Source: AP-15 sp035570595 (lineage in GTDB: Bacteria > Pseudomonadota > Alphaproteobacteria > ATCC43930 > CGMCC-115725). From it: a DNA stretch of 13,008 nucleotides. This document shows positions 7,302 through 13,008 of the stretch, one piece after another; the first letter of the stretch is position 1; each line of letters opens with the position of its first letter. The stretch spans positions 1 to 13,008 of the forward strand of contig DATMLF010000169.1 in NCBI GenBank assembly GCA_035570595.1, given 5' to 3'. Position numbers and translations under genes: made by a program. The notes below the pieces were generated by a model. It had not been told where the DNA came from. It made no database searches and saw only the letters and a list, made by a program, of their open reading frames with translations.

Positions 7302-8579
7302 TCAATCTTCCTCCGCGGTGGCGGGAACTGGCCTCGGCGCCAGCGCGCGGCGCGCGACCCATTCAAGGCTGAGCCCCTGGACGACAATCGAAAACACGAC
7401 AATCCCGTAAGCAACCGTCAGCAGCGCGTCCTTATATGGGGTCGGCGGCAGCCCCAGCGCTAGCGCCACCGAGATGCCGCCGCGCAATCCGCCCCAGGTC
7501 AGCACCAGAAACGACCCGAAGCGGCCGGGCAGGCGCAGGCTGAGCGGCAATGCCGAGCCGGTGACGCTGACCCAGCGCGCAACCAGCACGATCGGGATCA
7601 TCGCGGCGGTCGCCAACATCGCTCGCCGCTCCAGGTCGATCGCCGCAATCTCGAGCCCGATCAGCAGAAACAGCAGCGCGTTCAGCGTGTCGTCGACAAG
7701 CAGCCAGAACGTCTTCAGATGCTGACGCGTCGTCTCGCTCATCGCCCATTGCATGCCGTGGTTGCCGATCAGGATGCCTGCGACGACGACCGCCACCGGG
7801 CCGGAGACGTTCAGGATCCCGGCAAGGCTGTAGGTCCCGGTGACGAGGGCAAGCGAGATGATCAGCTCGACATTGTAGTCGTCGACCCCGCGAATCATCA
7901 GAAACGCGCCATAGCCGAGCGCCAGGCCGAGCAGCCCGCCGCCGACCGCCGACAGCAAAAACGCGCCGGCGATCGCGAATGCCCCGTGCTCGCCGTCGGT
8001 CCCGATCGCCAGCGACAGCAGCAGCGAAAACAACACGACCGCGATGCCGTCGTTAAACAGGCTTTCGCCGGCGATGACTGCCTGCAACGACTGCGGGATG
8101 CCGACCCGGCGCAGCACCAGCAACACCGCGACCGGGTCGGTCGGCGAGATCAGCGCGCCGAACACCAAGCACCAGGCGAGCGGGATGCCCATCGCCAACG
8201 CGTCCGAAACGCCGAGCAGCGCCGCCGCGACCAGCGCCGTCGAGAGCACGGTGCCGAAGATGGCAAGCGCCAGGATCGTCCACTTGCGCGCAACAAGTTC
8301 TGCGAAATCAACTTCCAGCGCGCCGGCAAACAATAAAAAGCTTAAAAAGCCGTTGAGAAGCGCTACCGGAAGGTTAACCTCGGTAAGCACCCTGCGGATC
8401 GCGAGCTTGAGGCCGAGGTGCGGGAATGCCGCCCCGACCGCAATCAGAACCACCGCGCTCAGCAGAGCCAGCAGCAGCAAACCCACTGTAAGCGGCAGGC
8501 GAAGAAACCGATAGTTCAGGTAGCCGAAAATTCCAGCCAACACCAGCAGCAATGCCAGCAGGTCAAACGGCGATTTCAT
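7302..8579 (-). CDS. CPA1-family Na+/H+ antiporter (NhaP-like)
   Basis: This is a 425-residue inner-membrane cation/proton exchanger of the monovalent cation:proton antiporter-1 family, which expels Na+ (or takes K+) in exchange for H+ and controls cytoplasmic pH. Hydrophobic segments run through nearly the whole length, giving about 12 or 13 membrane helices. Family motifs are present: SPTDPV (145-150), GESLFNDG (171-178) with the ion-binding Asn176-Asp177 pair, and TWGGLRGGIS (361-370) with the conserved Arg366. The C-terminal tail is short, with no RCK/TrkA or cyclic-nucleotide domain. The ATG is preceded by GGTGA in an AT-rich leader. The gene is upstream of ftsH on the same strand and divergent from the MlaC-like gene. 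Which ion it carries cannot be read from sequence. Confidence 0.93.
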   Translation of the reverse strand: MKSPFDLLALLLVLAGIFGYLNYRFLRLPLTVGLLLLALLSAVVLIAVGAAFPHLGLKLAIRRVLTEVNLPVALLNGFLSFLLFAGALEVDFAELVARKWTILALAIFGTVLSTALVAAALLGVSDALAMGIPLAWCLVFGALISPTDPVAVLLVLRRVGIPQSLQAVIAGESLFNDGIAVVLFSLLLSLAIGTDGEHGAFAIAGAFLLSAVGGGLLGLALGYGAFLMIRGVDDYNVELIISLALVTGTYSLAGILNVSGPVAVVVAGILIGNHGMQWAMSETTRQHLKTFWLLVDDTLNALLFLLIGLEIAAIDLERRAMLATAAMIPIVLVARWVSVTGSALPLSLRLPGRFGSFLVLTWGGLRGGISVALALGLPPTPYKDALLTVAYGIVVFSIVVQGLSLEWVARRALAPRPVPATAEED

Positions 8580-8859
8580 TATTCACCACTTTTATCATTA
8601 GTTCAAGAATGGCGAATGTATGTGCTCGTATTAGCTGACTGTAGGGTGATAGCCGCGAGATGAGCGGCTTTGCGGGTGTGATACGATCCGCGATCATTTG
8701 TCATGGGATGGCGAAATTCAGCGCGTTCAGCCCGGCGCGGCGCTGCAAGAGGGCGCCTTGTGACATTCCGATGTACCCATCGCAGCTCAGCCATGTCCTT
8801 GAAACTCGCACCGCCGCACGTACCTAGACCGCGGGAGACTAGACAATCGAGATCGTGGC
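8580..8859. promoter_or_regulatory. divergent intergenic region between antiporter and MlaC-like genes
   Basis: The left end is strikingly AT-rich (22 G/C in 60 bases at 8581-8640), as expected for the antiporter promoter and leader on the minus strand, though I cannot pick one convincing -35/-10 pair there. On the plus strand TTGAAA (8799-8804), a 17-base gap and ACCTAG (8822-8827) make a weak promoter candidate for the MlaC-like gene. Open frames crossing this stretch look like chance. No RNA gene is visible. Confidence 0.35.
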
Positions 8860-9540
8860 ATGATCCAGAGTAGCTTAGAAAATGTTTCGACATCGCCGCG
8901 CCGGGCGAGCGTGTCGGCGCTGCGGGGGTCGGCGGCCGGTCTCGCCATGATGCTGGCGTTGGCCGTTTGGCCGACCCCGGGGTCGGCGACCGCGGAGAGC
9001 GCCGGGGACACCGTCCAGGGGCTCTACAACAGCTTGCTCGTGACGATGCGCAACGGCTCGACTTTGGGCGGCAGCGGGCGCTATGCGCAGATCGCGCCGG
9101 TCATTCGCCGGAGCTTTGACCTGCCGTTTATGGCGCGCCTGGCGTTTGGCCCGGGGTGGGCCGCCTTAAGCCCGGCCCAGCAGCAGCAGGTGACCGAGAG
9201 CTATGGCCGTTATATCTCGGCGGTGTACGCCGACCGCTTCGACAGCTATCACGGCCAAAAGCTGGACGTGACCGGCCAGCAGCAAAACCCGTACGGGCTC
9301 ATCGTCACCAGCCGGATCGTCAAGTCGGACGGCGACCCGGTCGAGGTCGACTATCTGATGCGGCAGGATGGCGGCAACTGGCTGATCGCCGACATCTACC
9401 TAGACGGCTCGATCAGCGAAGTGGCGACGCATCGCTCGGAGTTCGTCGACATCCTGCGCAGCCAGGGCGTCGACGGGCTGATCGCGGCCTTGAACCGCAA
9501 GGCCGACATGCTGACCGCGACCAACGCGCGCGCCGACTGA
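8860..9540 (+). CDS. MlaC/HpnM-type periplasmic lipid-binding protein (Ttg2/toluene-tolerance family)
   Basis: MlaC-family proteins carry phospholipid between inner- and outer-membrane complexes; HpnM is the version linked to hopanoid synthesis. This 226-residue protein has an export signal with hydrophobic core at about 24-37 and probable cleavage after ATA (residue 45). The family body follows: YNSLLVTMRNG, GRYAQIAPVIRRSFDLPFMAR (a conserved F-D-L-P-M-R segment at about 74-93), then LSPAQQQQVTESYGRYISAVYADRFDSY, and the YLMRQDGGNWLIADIYLDGSISE strand pair. The FDLPFMAR and YADRFDSY wording is closer to HpnM as I remember it, but no mla or hpn gene neighbours it. The ATG follows GAGA by about 9 bases; its first dozen codons are A/T-ending, so a later start such as GTG 8911 is possible. 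It converges on the lipoprotein gene. Confidence 0.88.
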   Translation: MIQSSLENVSTSPRRASVSALRGSAAGLAMMLALAVWPTPGSATAESAGDTVQGLYNSLLVTMRNGSTLGGSGRYAQIAPVIRRSFDLPFMARLAFGPGWAALSPAQQQQVTESYGRYISAVYADRFDSYHGQKLDVTGQQQNPYGLIVTSRIVKSDGDPVEVDYLMRQDGGNWLIADIYLDGSISEVATHRSEFVDILRSQGVDGLIAALNRKADMLTATNARAD

Positions 9541-9570
9541 GCGGGCGGCAACCGCCCAAGCGGCCCGCGC
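9541..9570. terminator. hairpin at the end of the MlaC-like gene
   Basis: GGGCGG (9543-9548) pairs perfectly with CCGCCC (9552-9557) around a 3-base loop, two bases after the TGA. An alternative pairing is GCGGGC (9541-9546) with GCCCGC (9563-9568). There is no T-run after either. It sits between converging genes, so it may serve both strands. Confidence 0.4.
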
Positions 9571-9582
9571 ACGCCCAAGCAC

Positions 9583-9783
9583 CTAGCGGGTGTGCAACCC
9601 GCTGGGGCCGACGACGACGGCCATCGGGCTGGGCTGCGGGGACGGCGGCGCGACACCGGAGGGCGGGTTCCCCGATGTGGACGCCGCGCTCGCGCTCCCC
9701 GGGGCAGGCGAATAAGGCTGCTCGCAGGCAGCGACCAGCAGGGCGACGGCCGACACGACCAAAAGTGCGGTAAAGGTGCTCAT
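9583..9783 (-). CDS. small proline-rich lipoprotein
   Basis: This encodes 66 residues with a clear type II signal: hydrophobic run at about 5-19 ending VAAC, with the lipid-modified Cys at position 20. The mature part (about 47 residues) is rich in Pro, Ser, Ala and Gly with no recognisable domain. Third codon positions are mostly G/C, as in the real genes here, and a GAGTGAGAG run directly precedes the ATG. It ends with TAG. Its function is unknown. The mature chain looks unfolded and could act as an envelope spacer or tether, which is only a guess. It converges on the MlaC-like gene and lies 143 bases downstream of the amylase gene, separated by a strong hairpin, so it probably has its own promoter. 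Confidence 0.65.
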   Translation of the reverse strand: MSTFTALLVVSAVALLVAACEQPYSPAPGSASAASTSGNPPSGVAPPSPQPSPMAVVVGPSGLHTR

Positions 9784-9871
9784 CTCTCACTCGGCGTAAG
9801 GTGCGTAGGCGCTCATATTGGCCCAGCGCTCAACCGCCGGTCAACCACGCCCGAGCGCCCTCCAGGTCTCT

Positions 9872-9912
9872 ACGAACGAGGAGCGAGCCCCGCGGGTCGA
9901 TGCCTCGTTCGT
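9872..9912 (-). terminator. 10-bp-stem hairpin downstream of the amylase gene
   Basis: ACGAACGAGG (9872-9881) and CCTCGTTCGT (9903-9912) are perfect reverse complements around a 21-base loop that itself contains CCCGCGGG. It starts 14 bases past the amylase TAA on the minus strand. There is no T-tract after it in either direction, so it may be an atypical terminator, a 3'-end stabiliser or a protein-binding inverted repeat. Confidence 0.5.
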
Positions 9913-9926
9913 GCCGCCGAACCTGC

Positions 9927-12056
9927 TTACGCAGCTGAATCGGCATAGGTGTAGACTTTGGCCTCCCAAGGAAAGATCGCCTCGCGCCCGACATAGGCCG
10001 GGTCTACGTCGCGGCCCTGGGTGACTTCGACCCATTTCTTGCCGGCGGGAGCCGGTCCGGGCCATGTCGGGACGACGTAGTCGCTGCCCTGGGCTGACGC
10101 GAAATCGGAGAAATTGGCGAGCACGATGACCGGCAATGCCGCGGCAGCACCGCCGCGGCGCCAGACGACGACCCGCTTGCCGGCGCCGAAATCCGCCCAG
10201 ATGAAGTCTGTGTCGTTGACCGCCAGCGCCGGTGCGGTCGTGCGCAGTTTTATCAATGTTCTGACGTAGGCGTAAATCCTGCGCCGCATCGGGCCGTAAT
10301 AGCCGTCCGGATTGCCAAAACGGTCGCTGCTGGCGCCCGCGGTCAGCCGCCCGAAATTGACCGGGTTGACTTGCTTGCCGCCGGCCTGCGTGACATTCCC
10401 GTTCGCGTCGAAGAAATCGTGCTGGTCGGCGAACTCCTCGCCGGCGAGCAGCATCGGGATGCCGACCGCGGTCAAGAGACACACAAAGGCGAGCTTGATG
10501 CGCTTTTCGATGTCTTCGTCCGACATGTCGCGCAGCATCGTGAACAGCCGCTCGTGGCGAAACCCCTCGACATCGTGCTTGGTAATGTAGTTGACCGCCT
10601 GCGCGCCGTCGGTAAAGACGCCGCCGAGCCGGCAGTCGATCGCTTTTCTGACGCTCCATTCGAAATCGTCGCCGCCGGTGCTCTCGCCGAGGATCGCGGC
10701 GCGCACCCGGCCCTGGAAATCCTCGTTCCACAGCCCGTCGAGCCGGTTCTGCCGCAATAGGCCCGAAGGCAGGCTCAACTCCTCGCCGACGACAATGAAC
10801 CGGGCATCGGCGCCGCTCGCCGGGTCGAGACCGGCATCGGCCCAGCGCCGGCGGAACGCCTCGCGCCCGAGATCCTTGAACGCCTCGACGAAGTCCCAGC
10901 TGGCGACATTCTCGACGCTGTCGATCCGCACCCCGTCGACGCGGAAATCGCGCATCCACCGGGTCAAGTAGGTCAGCATCAGCTGGCGGGCCGGATAGAA
11001 GGCCCCGACCTCGCCGGAAACCGGGTCGTAGGTCGTGACCGGCCTGGCATAGCGCCACAACGTGCTGCCAAAGCCGTTGCGCGGGCTGCGCGAGCCGTCG
11101 GAGCGGCCCGAGGTCAACGCGTCGGGGTCGGCGGGATCGGCGTTCGGGTCGTCGATGCAGAAATCCGGCGCGTCGATGTGGTTGTAGGGCTCCTCCTTGG
11201 CGAACGCCATCACCGCGTCGATAAAAAACCGGATCCCCTGGCGGTGGCAGGCCTCGACAAGTCCGGCAAGGTCGCGGTTGGCGGTCGGCGACAGGTTGCC
11301 CTCGGGATAGCCCAGCTCGTAGTCGGGGGCGAGGTAGTGCGACGTGTCGTAGCCCCACTCGCGTTTGTAAAAGCTGTCGGCCGGCGGCAGCAATTCCAAT
11401 GCGTTGACCCCGAGATCGGCGAGGTACGCCTGCCCCACGTCGAGCAACGACAATTCGGCGAAGTTGGCGCCGCCGATCCGCTCGTCGAGCAGTGCGGTCA
11501 CGTCGAGGAACGTAGCGGTGGCGCGCTCGGGCTCGTTCAGCGACCGGCTCAATGCCCACGCGGTCGGCAGTTCGTAAATTACCAGCTGGTTGTTCGTAGC
11601 GAGCGCATTCGGCGCGTCGGGCGCGGCGAACACCGCGCCCTCGCCGCCCGGGTCGGCGTCGCCGAGGCGCCCTTGGCCGAGATGGCGGATCACCGCGGCG
11701 GGCTGGCTGTTGTCGCTCGCTTCCGGCGGAAAGATTCGCCAGTCGACGCAGCCGGCAAACGGGTCGGTCACCGCGATGCGGGCGGGCGCGTGCTGTGAGG
11801 ACCGGCTGTCGTCGACCTCGAACCAGTAATGGTAGACCGCACCGTTGTCTAGCCCGCACCCCGCCGCAGCAACCGTGAACAACCCGGCAAGGTCCGCCAC
11901 CGGCGCGAGCGCAATGCGGCGCACGCCCGCCAGCGTCGGCGGGTTTCCCGGAACCAGCCGCCCGACCACCAATTGCGGCGCCGCGGCCTGCGGGCGCGGG
12001 CACCACAACACAAAGCCGGCGGTGCGGCGGTCGAGAATGTCGGCGCTGATCGGCAT
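9927..12056 (-). CDS. GH13 alpha-amylase/type I pullulanase-like glycoside hydrolase
   Basis: A GH13 enzyme acts on alpha-1,4 or alpha-1,6 glucans such as glycogen or starch. From ATG 12056 the protein has 709 residues: an N-terminal beta-rich E-set/CBM48-like part to about 110, the catalytic barrel from about 155, and a C-terminal beta part. The catalytic residues are visible: nucleophile Asp379 in GVRIDSVEN, acid Glu425 in VVGEE, and His494-Asp495 in YITKHD. Region I reads FIDAVMAFAK, with Asp280 kept but Phe285 where most GH13 enzymes have His. No signal peptide is seen, so it is probably cytoplasmic. The start is debatable: the frame stays open to ATG 12116 and TTG 12125. Between 12116 and 12056, 8 of 19 codons end in A/T against 3 of the next 28, and AGGCGGG precedes ATG 12056, so I prefer 12056. 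Exact bond and substrate are unknown. Confidence 0.88.
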   Translation of the reverse strand: MPISADILDRRTAGFVLWCPRPQAAAPQLVVGRLVPGNPPTLAGVRRIALAPVADLAGLFTVAAAGCGLDNGAVYHYWFEVDDSRSSQHAPARIAVTDPFAGCVDWRIFPPEASDNSQPAAVIRHLGQGRLGDADPGGEGAVFAAPDAPNALATNNQLVIYELPTAWALSRSLNEPERATATFLDVTALLDERIGGANFAELSLLDVGQAYLADLGVNALELLPPADSFYKREWGYDTSHYLAPDYELGYPEGNLSPTANRDLAGLVEACHRQGIRFFIDAVMAFAKEEPYNHIDAPDFCIDDPNADPADPDALTSGRSDGSRSPRNGFGSTLWRYARPVTTYDPVSGEVGAFYPARQLMLTYLTRWMRDFRVDGVRIDSVENVASWDFVEAFKDLGREAFRRRWADAGLDPASGADARFIVVGEELSLPSGLLRQNRLDGLWNEDFQGRVRAAILGESTGGDDFEWSVRKAIDCRLGGVFTDGAQAVNYITKHDVEGFRHERLFTMLRDMSDEDIEKRIKLAFVCLLTAVGIPMLLAGEEFADQHDFFDANGNVTQAGGKQVNPVNFGRLTAGASSDRFGNPDGYYGPMRRRIYAYVRTLIKLRTTAPALAVNDTDFIWADFGAGKRVVVWRRGGAAAALPVIVLANFSDFASAQGSDYVVPTWPGPAPAGKKWVEVTQGRDVDPAYVGREAIFPWEAKVYTYADSAA

Positions 12057-12257
12057 GACGCCCGCCTGTCGAAGCACTTCGAGGACAACAGCAAACCGCC
12101 TGCTACGATAGCGCATCCTCGACAAAAGGCTGTGAGCCCGCTCACACCGGGCGCCGCGGGCCGTCCCAACCCGGGCACGGCCGCGACCCCGCCGAGAAAC
12201 GCTAATCTATTCTGAAGGGACCCCGGCGACCTTGGAGCCGGGCTTGTTCGGTCGAGG
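12057..12257. promoter_or_regulatory. divergent regulatory region between amylase and membrane-protein genes
   Basis: If the amylase starts at 12056 this is a 201-base divergent region. It holds the TGTGA-type palindrome at 12131-12146, a second palindrome TCGAAG-CA-CTTCGA at 12069-12082, an 11-base inverted repeat (GCATCCTCGAC at 12113-12123 and GTCGAGGATGC at 12251-12261), and a 6-bp stem CCCGGC 12222-12227 with GCCGGG 12237-12242 just before the membrane-protein ATG. I cannot assign firm -35/-10 boxes. Confidence 0.45.
12131..12146. promoter_or_regulatory. perfect palindromic operator candidate, TGTGA-N6-TCACA
   Basis: The sequence is TGTGAGC-CC-GCTCACA, two perfect 7-base arms around 2 bases. 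It matches the Crp/Fnr-family consensus TGTGA-N6-TCACA exactly, and its arms also equal those of LacI-type operators apart from the 2-base spacer. It is 75 bases upstream of the preferred amylase start and about 111 bases upstream of the divergent gene, a sensible place for carbon-source control of a glucan-degrading enzyme. The binding protein is not in the window. Confidence 0.45.
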
Positions 12258-13008
12258 ATGCCGTCGTTTCTGAACGTCCTGTTGTGCGCGTCGAGCGAGC
12301 TGCTGCTCGCAGTCGCGGTCGGCCTGCCGGTGGCGCGCCGGCTTGTTTCGCAACCGCCGCTGGCCCTGGCGTTGGCGCCGGCCCTCGGCTGGGCGGTGTT
12401 CAACACGCTCGCATTGCCGATCCTGTCATTCACCGGGTTCGGGCGTGCGACCGCGGCGATCCTGTCCAGCGCGGCGGTTCTCGGCGGGCTCGCCGCGTCG
12501 CTGGGGCGGTCGCCGCGGTCGGCGCCGCACGAACCTGGCCGTGTCACGCCCTGGGCCTACGGCGCCGCGGGATTGCTGGCGGCGGCACCGGCGCTCGCTC
12601 TCTGGCCGAAATACCGCGACGGCGGCGTCGTGCTCGGCGAAGCGATGTTCGACCATTCGAAAGCGGCGATCATCGACGACATCGTCCGCCTCGGCCTGCC
12701 GCCCGGCAATCCGTTCTTCGCCGAAAGCGGCCCCCGGCTCGTCTATTACTACCTGTGGCATTTCAGCGGCGCGATCCCGGCGGCGCTGTTTGGCGCGAGC
12801 GGGTGGGAAGCCGACATAGCGCTGACCTGGTTCACCGCTTTTGCCTCGCTCGGGCTGATGATGGGGCTCGCGGTCCGGCTCGGCGGACGCAGCCTCGCGG
12901 CGCCGTTCGTCCTCCTCCTCAGCCTTGCCGCCTCGCTGAGGCCTCTGCTCCGGCTCGTCGTCCCCCCCGATTTCCTCGACCGGGCTCTCTCCCCGGGTCC
13001 GTGGCCGG
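12258..13008 (+). CDS. multi-pass membrane protein, possibly GT-C glycosyltransferase-like, N-terminal part
   Basis: The frame opens at ATG 12258 and runs off the right edge after 250 codons, so the gene is truncated. Hydrophobic segments lie at about 4-27, 33-57, 64-83, 98-116, 163-181, 187-207 and 213-235. Between the fourth and fifth is a polar loop with FDHSKAAIIDDIVRLGLPPGNP and then RLVYYYLWHF. A loop with acidic residues, a PP-NP turn and a YYY entry to the next helix recalls large GT-C/DUF2298-like membrane proteins that work on lipid-linked sugars. I regard this as a hint only. GTCGAGG directly abuts the ATG, and a short hairpin lies about 15 bases upstream. Third positions are nearly all G/C, supporting a real gene. 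It is transcribed away from the amylase gene and may share its regulatory region. Confidence 0.75.
   Translation, partial: MPSFLNVLLCASSELLLAVAVGLPVARRLVSQPPLALALAPALGWAVFNTLALPILSFTGFGRATAAILSSAAVLGGLAASLGRSPRSAPHEPGRVTPWAYGAAGLLAAAPALALWPKYRDGGVVLGEAMFDHSKAAIIDDIVRLGLPPGNPFFAESGPRLVYYYLWHFSGAIPAALFGASGWEADIALTWFTAFASLGLMMGLAVRLGGRSLAAPFVLLLSLAASLRPLLRLVVPPDFLDRALSPGPWP

Noticed and set aside
5274..7463. A 729-codon open frame antisense to ftsH
   Set aside because: It is a mirror of a high-GC gene: strong third-position G/C on the ftsH strand removes stops opposite. The product is Arg/Asp/His-rich with no family pattern, while the ftsH frame has every expected motif.
8603..8893. Minus-strand 96-codon frame in the antiporter/MlaC gap
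   Set aside because: Spans an AT-rich promoter-like region and the start of a real gene, with mixed codon use and no recognisable feature.
9841..12006. A 721-codon open frame in another frame on the amylase strand
   Set aside because: Arg/Gly/Ala-rich shadow of the amylase, which has the intact GH13 motifs in its own frame.
12917..12941. CCTCAGC/GCTGAGG stem near the right edge
   Set aside because: It lies inside the open membrane-protein frame, and such stems are expected by chance in GC-rich coding sequence.

Overview
The window comes from a high-GC Gram-negative bacterium, most likely an alphaproteobacterium. The support is strong G/C preference at third codon positions, a predicted outer-membrane barrel, a periplasmic MlaC/HpnM-type lipid-binding protein and a lipobox protein. 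The lineage is inferred; no rRNA or tRNA gene is present to fix it.

Layout, left to right. (1) 1-3087, plus strand: an aromatic-catabolism cluster. It holds the C-terminal part of a Rieske-type ring-hydroxylating oxygenase alpha subunit (cut by the window edge), its small beta subunit 4 bases downstream, and a GMC-family FAD oxidoreductase split by one in-frame TAG. (2) 3088-3645: a roughly 550-base non-coding stretch of lower GC. (3) 3646-5199, plus: an outer-membrane protein with a signal peptide, coiled coil, Pro/Ala-rich linker and C-terminal beta-barrel. (4) 5331-8579, minus: a CPA1 Na+/H+ antiporter followed by an FtsH protease; the FtsH gene converges on the barrel gene across a GC-rich hairpin. 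(5) 8580-8859: a divergent intergenic region, very AT-rich on its left. (6) 8860-9540, plus: an exported MlaC/HpnM-like protein, converging on a small minus-strand proline-rich lipoprotein (9583-9783). (7) 9927-12056, minus: a GH13 alpha-amylase/pullulanase-like enzyme followed by a 10-bp-stem hairpin. (8) 12258 to the edge, plus: the N-terminal part of a multi-pass membrane protein, possibly GT-C-like, divergent from the amylase gene. The region between them carries a perfect TGTGA-N6-TCACA palindrome.

The alpha and beta subunits form one oxygenase and are almost certainly co-transcribed. The other genes are mostly envelope, ion homeostasis and polysaccharide functions with no single obvious pathway. 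I see no mobile element, CRISPR array, phage gene or defence system, and nothing that amounts to a clearly new multi-gene system. The items most worth a second look are the interrupted GMC gene, the amylase-side palindrome, the unusual barrel architecture and the antiporter/FtsH pairing.
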